A stretch of 64,000 nucleotides of DNA from Candidatus Poribacteria bacterium. GTDB taxonomy: Bacteria; Poribacteria; WGA-4E; WGA-3G. The translations under genes were made by a program, and so were the position numbers. This document shows, piece by piece, positions 1-8,476 of the stretch. Within the stretch, counting starts at the first letter, position 1. Each line of letters starts with the position of its first letter. The DNA lies in NCBI GenBank assembly GCA_022819945.1, contig JAJEGI010000051.1, positions 1 through 64,000 of the forward strand, in the 5' to 3' direction. The notes beneath the pieces were generated by a model, which was not told where the DNA came from, made no database searches, and saw only the letters and a list, made by a program, of their open reading frames with translations.

Positions 1-23
1 GGGGACTGACAATCCCCTATTTT
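1..23 (+). terminator. possible intrinsic terminator of an upstream gene
   Basis: A 5-bp stem GGGGA/TCCCC with a 7-nt loop is followed by a short T-rich run. It could end transcription from a gene left of the window. The stem is short and the T tract is broken, so this is only a suggestion. Confidence 0.25.
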
Positions 24-164
24 ACTACTGATATTTTACCATAAATTGCGTTAATTAATCAAGCGAAAAACCCACTAAATATAAGGGTTCACGGCACTTT
101 TTTAACAACTTTTTGCAAGTCCAAAACGACTAATTCCGTTACAGAATACAAGGAGATCGATGGC

Positions 165-1628
165 GTGGTAGATACGAAGGGTAACAAAGACCAGCAATCT
201 GCCGAAGAAATCATAGGCACTACCGTTTGTTTGGAGATGGAATCTCCAGCAAGATATTTAGGTGAAACACCGGTACAAATCCAATGTAGCGAGGGCAGCG
301 GTTTCTTTGTAGCACCCGACAAAATCGCGACGAACTTTCACGTCGTAGAAGGTGCCACGGAAATCACAGCAAAACATGTTGACACGGGAACTGTTTACAC
401 AATTGAAGGCGTTATAGCGTTTGATGTCAAAAATGATCTTGTAATCTTAAAGACCCTCGAGGCAGAGACACCTTTTATGGTGGGGGACAGCGAAAGAGCT
501 CGTAAAGGAGACCCGATTTGCGCCGTAGGCTACCTTGGCGACAAAAACAATAGCGCAGCGGGCACTTTCTGCAGCATCCGAAAAGGCGACCGTTGGCTCC
601 GGATAAAAGCACCGCTTAAACCAGGATGGAGCGGCTGTCCCATACTGAATAGCAACGGTGAAGTCATCGCTGTTCATGCAAGAGGCAGTGCTACCCGTAA
701 TATCTGTTACACTGTTCCTTCAAACACGCTTAAAACACTCCTTAATGCAGCAGCCGGAACAGAAGCGGAACCTTTGCATAAATGGCAGAAACACCCACGG
801 ATACTTGCAGCACTTGAACACGAAAAAGGGAAAGCAAAGAAAAAAGGAGGCGACTACAAGGGAGCAATGGCTGCCTATGATAACGCTATCAGACTCAGAC
901 CGGATATGGCTGATGCCTACGAAAGTCGGGGGGATGTGAAAATTAGACTCGGTGATCCTGATGGGGCTTTCGACGACCTTTATACTGCATTACGGCTACA
1001 CCAAAAACAATTTCGGTTTTCGGATTTTAAATCGTTTTGTTTACTAATGCTAATGTTTGCTTTCATTTCTGTTTTCAAATCGCTGATTAAGTTTCTGAGG
1101 TATGTCATCGGCAAAAGGAACTGGCTTGTAATCCAAGGCACTTCAAAAAGAGGGAATGCTAAATCTAAAGCGGAGCAAAACAATAACGCTGAGGCAAAAC
1201 TATTATATAAGGAAGCAATCAACGACTATACCGACGCTATTAATTTAAAACCGAAGAAGGGGAATACGTATAATAGCCGTGGCTGGACAAAGTACCTGTT
1301 CGGGCAATTTGAGGCCGAGCAAGGAAATGCCGACGATGCGCAAAAATTATATCAAGAGGCGATATCTGACGTTAATGAGGCACTGCGCCTACAACCAAAA
1401 GGTAAGAGATATCAGGCAGCGTTCCTTCACACGCGCGGTGTCGCGAAAGCCGGGCTCGGTGATTATAATAGTGCAATTGAAGATTTCAGTGAATGTATCC
1501 GACTCAATCCAAAGAAAGCACTCTATTATCACGATCGCGGGAAAGCAAAAGAAGGACTCGGACAGCACGAAGCAGCAGCGGTTGACTTGCAGAAGGCAAC
1601 GGAATTGGATCCGAATATCAAAAAATGA
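165..1628 (+). CDS. trypsin-like serine protease with TPR array and internal membrane segment
   Basis: The N-terminal half (residues about 20-195) is a trypsin/HtrA-type fold. The expected triad is present: His59 in NFHV, Asp91 in KNDLVIL, Ser156 in GWSGCP, where the usual motif is GNSGGP. TPR-like helical repeats follow (about 220-280 and 345-487). A very hydrophobic stretch at about 290-312 splits the array and looks like a membrane helix. No N-terminal signal peptide is visible. The GTG start is supported by AGGAG at 151-155, 9 nt upstream; an ATG at 160 runs straight into a stop. It is the first of three tandem paralogues. Protease fold is clear; substrate and topology are unknown, and the altered serine motif may affect activity. 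Confidence 0.85.
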   Translation: MVDTKGNKDQQSAEEIIGTTVCLEMESPARYLGETPVQIQCSEGSGFFVAPDKIATNFHVVEGATEITAKHVDTGTVYTIEGVIAFDVKNDLVILKTLEAETPFMVGDSERARKGDPICAVGYLGDKNNSAAGTFCSIRKGDRWLRIKAPLKPGWSGCPILNSNGEVIAVHARGSATRNICYTVPSNTLKTLLNAAAGTEAEPLHKWQKHPRILAALEHEKGKAKKKGGDYKGAMAAYDNAIRLRPDMADAYESRGDVKIRLGDPDGAFDDLYTALRLHQKQFRFSDFKSFCLLMLMFAFISVFKSLIKFLRYVIGKRNWLVIQGTSKRGNAKSKAEQNNNAEAKLLYKEAINDYTDAINLKPKKGNTYNSRGWTKYLFGQFEAEQGNADDAQKLYQEAISDVNEALRLQPKGKRYQAAFLHTRGVAKAGLGDYNSAIEDFSECIRLNPKKALYYHDRGKAKEGLGQHEAAAVDLQKATELDPNIKK

Positions 1629-1632
1629 AACG

Positions 1633-1663
1633 CGCCTATAGAAATGCTATAACACTATAGGCG
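1633..1663 (+). promoter_or_regulatory. perfect hairpin between two paralogous protease genes
   Basis: CGCCTATAG (1633-1641) pairs perfectly with CTATAGGCG (1655-1663) around a 13-nt loop. The stem begins 5 nt after the stop of the upstream gene and ends one base before the GTG of the next gene and its GGAAAGGAG. No T tract follows, so it is more likely an RNA processing or translation-control stem than a terminator. Confidence 0.5.
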
Positions 1664-3295
1664 GTGGAAAGGAGACCCGCTATAAAAAGAAAAAAAAATA
1701 CTACACTCCAGCGAATCGCATCAAAAGCCTTGCATGCTTCCGCTGTCCTTTTAAAAGTAGAACCGACCGGACACCGCAGGGGTAAGCAGATACAAGCCGT
1801 TAAGATCGCAGCGGGAAGTGGTTTTTTTGTAGCACCGCACCTGATTGCAACGAACATTCACTGTGTTGTCGGTACGACAACGGTTTTGGTAGAGCCAGTG
1901 AATCTGCGCGTCCCATATCCGGTTACGGACGTGGTTGCGTTTGATGACAAAACAGACCTGGTCCTCTTGCAGATTTCGACTGAAGGGATACCGCTACCGC
2001 TCGCCGACAGCGATACCGTTAAAAAAAGGGAACGGGTTTACGCGGTCCGTTGTACGGGTAGCGGGATCGAAGAAAGGGGAGCAAGAGGAGCTGTCACGGA
2101 AGGGACCGTGCACGGCATCCGGGATAGTGATACACATCTGCGTTTAAAAACGGTGCTTTCTGCAGGGAATAGCGGCGGGCCCGTAATCAACAGGGCAGGT
2201 GAAGTTATCGGGATCGCTGTTATGGCTGGCGCATCCGCTACTGGGACCGGGGTAGACGCTGCTCGGGAATTCGCTTACGCCATTCCTTCAAATGCCGTCA
2301 AGGAACTCCTTGCTGAAGCGGGAGCCGCGGAATCTTTTGAAACATGGCGACAACGACCCCGGATACGCGCTTATGCCGAGGCTTCTCAGGGATACCTCAA
2401 GCAAAAAGAAAAACAATATAAGGCAGCGATTAAACACTATACGGCTGCCCTGAAACTCAATCCGGATTTGGCAGAACTCTATCACAATCGCGGTGCTTTA
2501 CAGAATCTGCTTGGAAAACCCGAAAGTGCTATCGCTGACTGGGATGCCGCCCTGGCACGCAATCCAGACTTCACGGAAGCATACTTCAATCGCGCGGGTG
2601 CAAAAACGACTTTAGAAGATTTTGAAGGCGGCATCGTTGATTGTAACGCTGCCATTGAACGCAACCCGGATGCAGCACCCGCCTACTACAATCGTGCACA
2701 AGCGAGAATGGGACTGAAGCAGTACACCGAAGGCATTGAAGATTACGATAAAGCCCTCAGCATCGGCCTGAGCGAGGCGGATTCCTATGGCGCGTACTAT
2801 AATCGCGCATTAGCGAAGTACCTCCTCGGGTTAGACAAAGCAGCACACGGAGATGAAGCGGAAGCCATCCGGCTGTATCATGCGGCGATTCCTGACTATA
2901 CCAAAGCCATCAAGGTCGCACCGGACCCCAGCCTCGCCAGTAGAAACTACAACAACCGCGGTTATGCGAAGTATCTCATCGCGGAATACGAATCCGCTGA
3001 TGGAAACGTGGAAGCAGCGCGAGAACTCTATGAAGCAGCGATGGACGACAGTGAGGAAGCGATCAAACGCGATCGGAAAAACGCTTATGCATACTGCACA
3101 CGCGCAGTCACAAAGATTGCCTTTGACGCACACGAGGACGCGATTAAAGACTTTGATAGAGCCATCAAACTCAAGCCGGATTTCGCGCACGCCTATCACC
3201 AGCGCGGGCTTGCAAAACAGGCAATCGGGCAGCAAAAAGAAGCGGACACTGACTTTGCAAAGGCAAAGAAATTAGACCCGGATATCGGAAAATGA
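1664..3295 (+). CDS. trypsin-like serine protease with TPR repeats (paralogue 2)
   Basis: Residues about 25-210 form a trypsin-like domain with His66 (TNIHC), Asp98 (KTDLVLL) and Ser170 in a canonical GNSGGP. At least six TPR units follow to the C-terminus, each built around A-x-Y-x-x-R-G/A motifs. No signal peptide is visible. The start is uncertain. The only upstream-most in-frame start is GTG at 1664, but a strong GGAAAGGAG lies at 1666-1674, inside the reading frame, and would suit a start near 1682, where the codon is ATA. The first ten residues therefore may not be translated. Spacing suggests one operon with the genes on either side. Likely partner or client unknown. Confidence 0.85.
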   Translation: MERRPAIKRKKNTTLQRIASKALHASAVLLKVEPTGHRRGKQIQAVKIAAGSGFFVAPHLIATNIHCVVGTTTVLVEPVNLRVPYPVTDVVAFDDKTDLVLLQISTEGIPLPLADSDTVKKRERVYAVRCTGSGIEERGARGAVTEGTVHGIRDSDTHLRLKTVLSAGNSGGPVINRAGEVIGIAVMAGASATGTGVDAAREFAYAIPSNAVKELLAEAGAAESFETWRQRPRIRAYAEASQGYLKQKEKQYKAAIKHYTAALKLNPDLAELYHNRGALQNLLGKPESAIADWDAALARNPDFTEAYFNRAGAKTTLEDFEGGIVDCNAAIERNPDAAPAYYNRAQARMGLKQYTEGIEDYDKALSIGLSEADSYGAYYNRALAKYLLGLDKAAHGDEAEAIRLYHAAIPDYTKAIKVAPDPSLASRNYNNRGYAKYLIAEYESADGNVEAARELYEAAMDDSEEAIKRDRKNAYAYCTRAVTKIAFDAHEDAIKDFDRAIKLKPDFAHAYHQRGLAKQAIGQQKEADTDFAKAKKLDPDIGK

Positions 3296-3320
3296 AATTC
3301 AGACCAGAGGAATTTCTCTC

Positions 3321-5711
3321 ATGAAACAGAATAAAAAATGTCTATTGAGTCTTTTCACTTTAACTTTAGTGTTCGTTCTCTCATGTACGCGGGGTCCGCA
3401 GCACCACATTTCCGAGAACCTACCAACACTGACAGCAGACCAAGCAGCCGAGAAAGGAAAAGCCTCTATCGTACGCATCGCCGGTGGAAACTTTGTGAGA
3501 GTCGGCGCAGGCAGTGGTTTCTTTATACAACCCGATAAAATTGTGACGAATCTACACGTTATCGCACGGCCCGGACCCATTTTCGCGAAACTCAGTGACG
3601 ATGAAACCATCTGGATGGTTGAGGGTGTCACGGCGTATGATATGGAAGACGACCTCGTTATCCTGAAAATCGTGGGTGAAGGTGTACCGCTTTCTCTCGG
3701 CAACAGCGATGCAGTTAAACGCGGCGAACCTATTTACGCTATAGGCTATCCCGGTGGCGCGGCATACAAACTAACAGAAGGAACGGTACGCAACCGCCAG
3801 TATAGAGGTAGATGGCTACAGACAACGGCATCGATTTCCAAGGGAAATAGTGGCGGTCCCATGCTAAACGGCAGCGGCGAAGTCATCGGCATCAGTACCG
3901 CCGTGGATGATACCTACAGTTACGCCGTCCCTTCAAACGCACTCAAGGCACTGCTTTTGAAATCTACACAAGTTGAACCGCTCGTGAATTGGTATAAACA
4001 AAAACGGATCCGTGCGTATGGTTACCATGAGCGCGGGGAAGAGAAATACTACGACAAGGACTATAAAGCAGCGATAACTGACCTCAATGAATCCGTTGAG
4101 TTGGATCCTGAATTTACGCGCGCCTACGTTACTCGTGGGAATGTCGGAGTACACTACGGTGAGGCTATCGCCAAATATGGACGCATTCCTGCAGCCCGGA
4201 AATACTATCTCACTGCAATAACCGATTATACCACGGCTATCGAATTAGATCCTGAAGATGATGCAAACTACAACGGTCGCGCGCACACACAATCCCACTA
4301 CGGCGAATATGAAGCCAAGCAACAGAATATTGCGGCAGCCGAGAAACATTATCAGGCAGCGATAAAGGATTATACCAAAGCCATCAAGTTAGATTCAGAT
4401 GACGATAGAAATCACGCCGGCCGCGGCTGGGCAAAGTCGCTCCTTGGGCAACTCAATGCTGAACAAGGTGACCTCAAAAAAGCCGAGAAACACTATCAGG
4501 CAGCGATAAAGGATTATGCCAAAGCCATCAAGTTAGGACCAGACGATGATGAAAATTATAGCGACCGTGGCTGGACAAAGTATTACCTCGGACAATTGAA
4601 AACGCAACAGGGAAAAACCGCTGAAGTGCAGAAACACTATCAAGCAGCAATCACTGACAGCGATAAAGCTATCCAACTGAACGCCGACAGTGCCGCCGCC
4701 TATCATACCCGCGGTGCTGCCAAAGCTGCTCTCGGTAAGTATGACAGCGCGATAAAAGATTTTGATACCGCCATAGAACATAAATCTGATTATACTGAAG
4801 CATATCAAAGCCGTGGAGAAGCAAAGCAGGCACTCGGACAACACGGTGCCGCAAAAATTGACTTTCAGAAAGCACGTCAATCTAACGGAAAAGGCGATGT
4901 ATCGGCACAGGAGTTGGAGCGGGCAGCAACCGAAATGGTACATGTCCCCGCGGGTGAGTTTCAGATGGGCAGCAATGAAATCATGGATGCAATCCCACGG
5001 CACACCGTCTACCTTGACGCATTTTATATCGATCCTTATGAGGTGACAAATGCGCAATTCAAGGCGTTCATTGACGCTAATCCCGAATGGCGCAAGGACA
5101 ACATTCCGAGCGAATACCATAACGGCAACTATCTCAGACGCTGGAACGGGAACGACTACCCGCAAGGAAAAGCCAACCATCCTGTCGTCTATGTGAGTTG
5201 GTACGCAGCGATGGCTTACGCAAAGTGGGTCGGCAAGCGGTTGCCAACCGAGGCGGAATGGGAGAGAGCCGCACGCGGCGGTATTGCCCATAAACGGTAT
5301 GTGTGGGGCAATTCCCGTAACCCCGGCAGAGCGAATTACGGGTATTACGGAAGGCACACGCGACCCGTCGGCAGTTATCTACCAAACGGATTCGGTTTAC
5401 ACGACATGGGCGGGAATGTATGGGAACTGTGTCTCGATCAGTACGACAAAAACTTTTATAGGCACGCTCCGAAAAAAAATCCGATCGCCGGTGTCTCCGA
5501 TATTGAGGCGTTGATGGAAGATTTCACAAGTGTCAAGACAGTCCGCGTATCGCGTGGTGGTTCATGGAACACACCGGGCCCCGCAGGTACAGCAAGTCGT
5601 GGGAGCGATAAACCTACAAACACGAACAGTTGGCTCGGATTCCGATGCGCAAAAAGCGCACCACTCCAACAGGATACCGAAGCAGGGGATTCGGTGAATA
5701 CTGCCGAGTGA
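3321..5711 (+). CDS. lipoprotein: trypsin-like protease + TPR + SUMF1/FGE-like domain
   Basis: A lipoprotein signal ends at Cys22 (VLSC), so the protein should be exported and lipidated. Residues about 40-235 are a trypsin-like domain with His79, Asp111 and Ser177 (GNSGGP). TPR units fill about 240-530. From about 535 to 785 there is a formylglycine-generating-enzyme-like (SUMF1) domain, with VPAGEFQMGS, LPTEAEWERAARGG, GNVWEL, SRGGSWN and GFRCA motifs. The paired active-site cysteines of true FGE enzymes are not evident, so this is more likely a binding or peptidoglycan/sugar-type SUMF1 domain than a sulfatase activator. SD GAGGAA lies about 11 nt before the ATG. It shares the protease-TPR core with the two genes upstream and alone adds the third domain. 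Confidence 0.88.
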   Translation: MKQNKKCLLSLFTLTLVFVLSCTRGPQHHISENLPTLTADQAAEKGKASIVRIAGGNFVRVGAGSGFFIQPDKIVTNLHVIARPGPIFAKLSDDETIWMVEGVTAYDMEDDLVILKIVGEGVPLSLGNSDAVKRGEPIYAIGYPGGAAYKLTEGTVRNRQYRGRWLQTTASISKGNSGGPMLNGSGEVIGISTAVDDTYSYAVPSNALKALLLKSTQVEPLVNWYKQKRIRAYGYHERGEEKYYDKDYKAAITDLNESVELDPEFTRAYVTRGNVGVHYGEAIAKYGRIPAARKYYLTAITDYTTAIELDPEDDANYNGRAHTQSHYGEYEAKQQNIAAAEKHYQAAIKDYTKAIKLDSDDDRNHAGRGWAKSLLGQLNAEQGDLKKAEKHYQAAIKDYAKAIKLGPDDDENYSDRGWTKYYLGQLKTQQGKTAEVQKHYQAAITDSDKAIQLNADSAAAYHTRGAAKAALGKYDSAIKDFDTAIEHKSDYTEAYQSRGEAKQALGQHGAAKIDFQKARQSNGKGDVSAQELERAATEMVHVPAGEFQMGSNEIMDAIPRHTVYLDAFYIDPYEVTNAQFKAFIDANPEWRKDNIPSEYHNGNYLRRWNGNDYPQGKANHPVVYVSWYAAMAYAKWVGKRLPTEAEWERAARGGIAHKRYVWGNSRNPGRANYGYYGRHTRPVGSYLPNGFGLHDMGGNVWELCLDQYDKNFYRHAPKKNPIAGVSDIEALMEDFTSVKTVRVSRGGSWNTPGPAGTASRGSDKPTNTNSWLGFRCAKSAPLQQDTEAGDSVNTAE

Positions 5712-5769
5712 ACCCGCACTTACTGACAACTGCGGACTAATAACTGAATGCCGCTGCGCAAAATTTCCC

Positions 5770-5798
5770 TTGACTTTCACGAATTGCGCTGCTATAGT
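5770..5798 (+). promoter_or_regulatory. sigma70-like promoter, possibly leaderless
   Basis: TTGACT (5770-5775), a 17-bp spacer, then TATAGT (5793-5798). The ATG of the ABC ATPase is at 5805, about where transcription would begin, and there is no convincing Shine-Dalgarno sequence in front of it. This suggests a leaderless or nearly leaderless mRNA. Confidence 0.65.
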
Positions 5799-5804
5799 AG
5801 TCTC

Positions 5805-7961
5805 ATGCAAGAAGCACTGCTCAGCGTACAAAACCTCAAAACCTATTTTCGGACACCGGAAGGACTTGCCCGCGCCGTTGATGGCATCTCTTTCGACATT
5901 GCGCCGAACGAGATTTTCGCACTCGTCGGTGAGTCGGGTTGCGGTAAAAGCGTCACCGCGCTGTCCGTTATCCAACTCGTCGCGCAGCCCGCTGGGTTTA
6001 TCGCGGGGGGTGCTATCAACTACAAGGGACAAGACATCACAGGTCTACCAGAGATCGAGAAACGGAAAATTCAAGGCAACGACATCGCCATGGTGTTCCA
6101 AGAACCGATGACCAGCCTCAATCCGGTTTTCACGATCGGCTACCAGATTTCGGAGGCGATCCGACAGCACCAAGACCTGCAGGGCACCGCCGCACGGAAC
6201 GCTGCAATCGAGATGCTTGACCTCGTCGGTATCCCGGAACCCGCGACACGTTACGATGAATATCCGCACCAGATGTCCGGCGGTATGAAACAACGCGTCA
6301 TGATCGCGATGGCACTCTCCTGCCGACCCGGACTCCTCATCGCTGATGAACCGACAACCGCACTCGATGTCACCATACAGGCGCAGATCCTTGAACTCAT
6401 CCAACGCCTTCAGCAAGAACTACAGATGGCAGTACTACTAATTACCCACGACTTAGGCGTTGTCGCAAACATAGCTGACCGTGTTGCCGTTATGTACGCC
6501 GGAAAAATCGCTGAGATAGGCACTTGGGAACAACTCTACGAGACACCGCAGCACCCCTATACCGTCAAACTTCTGGAATCGACACCCGCTCGCGAGAAAC
6601 GCGGCACACAATTACACACGATTACCGGTAGAGTCCCGAAAGCTACCGACTATAATGACGGCTGCCGATTCGCGGATCGATGCCCAAAAGTCATGGACGG
6701 CTGTGAAACGATTGCACCGATACTACACGCCGTTAACGGCAGTGAACACAACGTCGCTTGCCATCTCTACAACCCCGAACCGCCTTTTTCGGTGCAGCTT
6801 GCAAACCGAAAACTTGCTATACAAAAGGATGCTAAGACAACTGGTGTTGCAAAACTGGAACTCGAAGTAGCGGAAAAAGATGGAAGAAGGGAAGAAGGAA
6901 AGGACGGGGGGCTATCTGCTGCTCACGCTTCCACCACAGGAACGGGCGAAGACTCCCCTTCCAACCTTCCAACCTTCCAATCTTCCAACCCCCTCCTTCA
7001 AGTAAAAAAACTCTGTGTCCACTACCCTATCCAGAAAGGTATCTTCAAACGGACGGTCGGTTATGTCTACGCTGTTGACGATGTTACGCTCGACATTCCG
7101 CGCGGTAAAACGCTGGCACTCGTCGGAGAATCCGGGTCAGGTAAGACCTCTTTCGGTAAAGCCATCCTCCGATTAGGTGTCCCCGTTGAAGGGGATCTCG
7201 TCTATGACGGTGTTAACATCGAGACTGCCACACGTCAGAATCTGCACCCCTATCGGAAACGGATGCAGATTATCTTTCAGGACCCTTACGCTTCCCTGAA
7301 CCCGCGGATGACCGTAGGCGCGATTATTCAGGAAGGGATGCAGGCACACAGCATCGGCGCGTCTGCCGAAGAACGCCAAAGTCGGGTTGCTGAGTTGATG
7401 CAGCGCGTCGGTTTGTCGCCGGATATGGTGACGCGGTACCCACATGAGTTCTCCGGTGGTCAGCGACAACGGATCGGTATCGCACGCTGTCTCGCCGTCG
7501 ATCCAGAGTTCATCGTCTGTGACGAAGCGACCAGCGCGTTAGACGTGTCCGTGCAAGCGCAGATACTGAATCTCCTAAAATCGCTACAGACCGATTTCAA
7601 TCTCACCTATCTCTTCATCACGCATAACCTTTCTGTCGTTGAATACTTTGCGGACGAAGTGGCAGTGATGTATCTCGGTAGAATTGTTGAGCGTGGAACA
7701 ACAGAGGAGATTTTTGATTCACCCAAGCACCCCTATACGCGCGCACTTCTCTCTGCTGTCCCGAAGATGGATCCACAAACGGGTGTCGAAAAGATTCGAT
7801 TGGAAGGTGACGTGCCTTCACCCATCAATCGACCGTCTGGATGTCATTTCCATCCACGCTGCCCAGAAGTCATGCCGATATGTAAAGACACATATCCAGA
7901 CGAAACCAATTTCACACAAACGCATTCATGCAACTGTTACTTATACCAAAACGGAAAATAA
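5805..7961 (+). CDS. fused oligopeptide/dipeptide ABC transporter ATPase (DppD-DppF type)
   Basis: Two complete ABC ATPase halves sit in one chain of about 718 residues. Half 1 has Walker A GESGCGKS, signature SGGMKQR and Walker [13 protein letters not shown]. Half 2 has [16 protein letters not shown] and [12 protein letters not shown]. Each half ends in the Cys-rich oligopeptide-type tail ([28 protein letters not shown]). It would energise ABC import of peptides or related solutes; no permease or binding protein gene is adjacent. The start at 5805 is chosen because the domain begins at once (EALLSVQNL) and a promoter lies just upstream. The joining linker, about residues 360-400, is low complexity and encoded by repeat-like DNA (6879-6992). 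Confidence 0.93.
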   Translation: MQEALLSVQNLKTYFRTPEGLARAVDGISFDIAPNEIFALVGESGCGKSVTALSVIQLVAQPAGFIAGGAINYKGQDITGLPEIEKRKIQGNDIAMVFQEPMTSLNPVFTIGYQISEAIRQHQDLQGTAARNAAIEMLDLVGIPEPATRYDEYPHQMSGGMKQRVMIAMALSCRPGLLIADEPTTALDVTIQAQILELIQRLQQELQMAVLLITHDLGVVANIADRVAVMYAGKIAEIGTWEQLYETPQHPYTVKLLESTPAREKRGTQLHTITGRVPKATDYNDGCRFADRCPKVMDGCETIAPILHAVNGSEHNVACHLYNPEPPFSVQLANRKLAIQKDAKTTGVAKLELEVAEKDGRREEGKDGGLSAAHASTTGTGEDSPSNLPTFQSSNPLLQVKKLCVHYPIQKGIFKRTVGYVYAVDDVTLDIPRGKTLALVGESGSGKTSFGKAILRLGVPVEGDLVYDGVNIETATRQNLHPYRKRMQIIFQDPYASLNPRMTVGAIIQEGMQAHSIGASAEERQSRVAELMQRVGLSPDMVTRYPHEFSGGQRQRIGIARCLAVDPEFIVCDEATSALDVSVQAQILNLLKSLQTDFNLTYLFITHNLSVVEYFADEVAVMYLGRIVERGTTEEIFDSPKHPYTRALLSAVPKMDPQTGVEKIRLEGDVPSPINRPSGCHFHPRCPEVMPICKDTYPDETNFTQTHSCNCYLYQNGK
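6879..6992 (+). repeat. low-complexity repeat encoding the inter-ATPase linker
   Basis: A purine-rich block (GGAAGAAGG units) and a tandem CTTCCAAC-type block flank about 70 bp. Both are translated as the linker between the two ATPase halves. The composition resembles spacer repeats rather than coding DNA. Confidence 0.5.
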
Positions 7962-8001
7962 ATAATGTGAGTTTAATAACAAAAATAAGACGGATGTGAC
8001 C

Positions 8002-8235
8002 GTAGGTTGGGTTGAGCGGTAAAAAACAAAGAGTCGCCTTATTTATACGGATGATGCTATTTTTCAATCTCATGTTGATAGAAATATAGATAGCGAAACC
8101 CAACAAGCCAAACGCTCTTGGTGTGCCAATGCGTTGGGTTTCACTCATGTTTTGGTGATTTCAGTCTTTCCGATGAACCTGAAAATCATCTACTTTGTGT
8201 GATTTTTTAGTAAGATCCCGTTCAACCCAACCTAC
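8002..8235. repeat. inverted-repeat element (REP/MITE-like), 234 bp
   Basis: The outer ends GTAGGTTGGGTTGAGCGG (8002-8019) and CCGTTCAACCCAACCTAC (8218-8235) are reverse complements at 17 of 18 positions. A second nested pair, GAAACCCAAC (8095-8104) and GTTGGGTTTC (8133-8142), is perfect. No ORF lies inside. Half-site copies of the outer end occur near 37268 and 43967. This fills most of the gene-free stretch 7962-8263 between the ABC ATPase and mutL. Confidence 0.75.
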
Positions 8236-8263
8236 GCGCTAAAACGTGCAATAAATATGGAGT

Positions 8264-8336
8264 GGACACCGATCTAAGCGAAAACCGGTTTTTGGCATCG
8301 GAAAAAACCGAACAGAAACCTAATATTTAAAAAATG
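8264..8336 (+). repeat. leader-like direct repeat, upstream copy
   Basis: About 73 bp that matches 8403-8476 closely: GGACAC, GATCTAAGCGAAAACC, a GCATCGGAAAAA core, CAGAAACC, then AATATTTAAAAAATG. Its terminal ATG opens a 25-codon frame (8334-8411) that stops inside the second copy. Whether that frame is translated is unknown. Confidence 0.75.
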
Positions 8337-8402
8337 GAGTGGGTTAGAATCTCGTCGGTTGGAGGTGTTACGGGGACGAAGGAAAACGCAATTCCTCCAA
8401 AC

Positions 8403-8476
8403 GGACATTGATCTAAGCGAAAACCCGATTTTGACATCGGAAAAATCGGAGCAGAAATCCAATATTTAAAAAAATG
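8403..8476 (+). repeat. leader-like direct repeat ending at the mutL start codon
   Basis: The second copy of the 73-74 bp direct repeat. It ends in AATATTTAAAAAAATG, and its ATG is the start codon of mutL, so the whole immediate leader of mutL is repeat sequence. There is no Shine-Dalgarno sequence. The same end (CCCAATATTTAAAAAAT) precedes the gene at 40300. Confidence 0.75.

Noticed and set aside
4533..5357. Long minus-strand open frame of 274 codons opposite the third protease gene
   Set aside because: It lies wholly antisense to the TPR and SUMF1 coding region and has no recognisable domain or ribosome-binding site.
4930..5680. Formylglycine-generating sulfatase activator
   Set aside because: The SUMF1-like fold is present but the paired active-site cysteines are not evident, so an enzyme of that type is unlikely.
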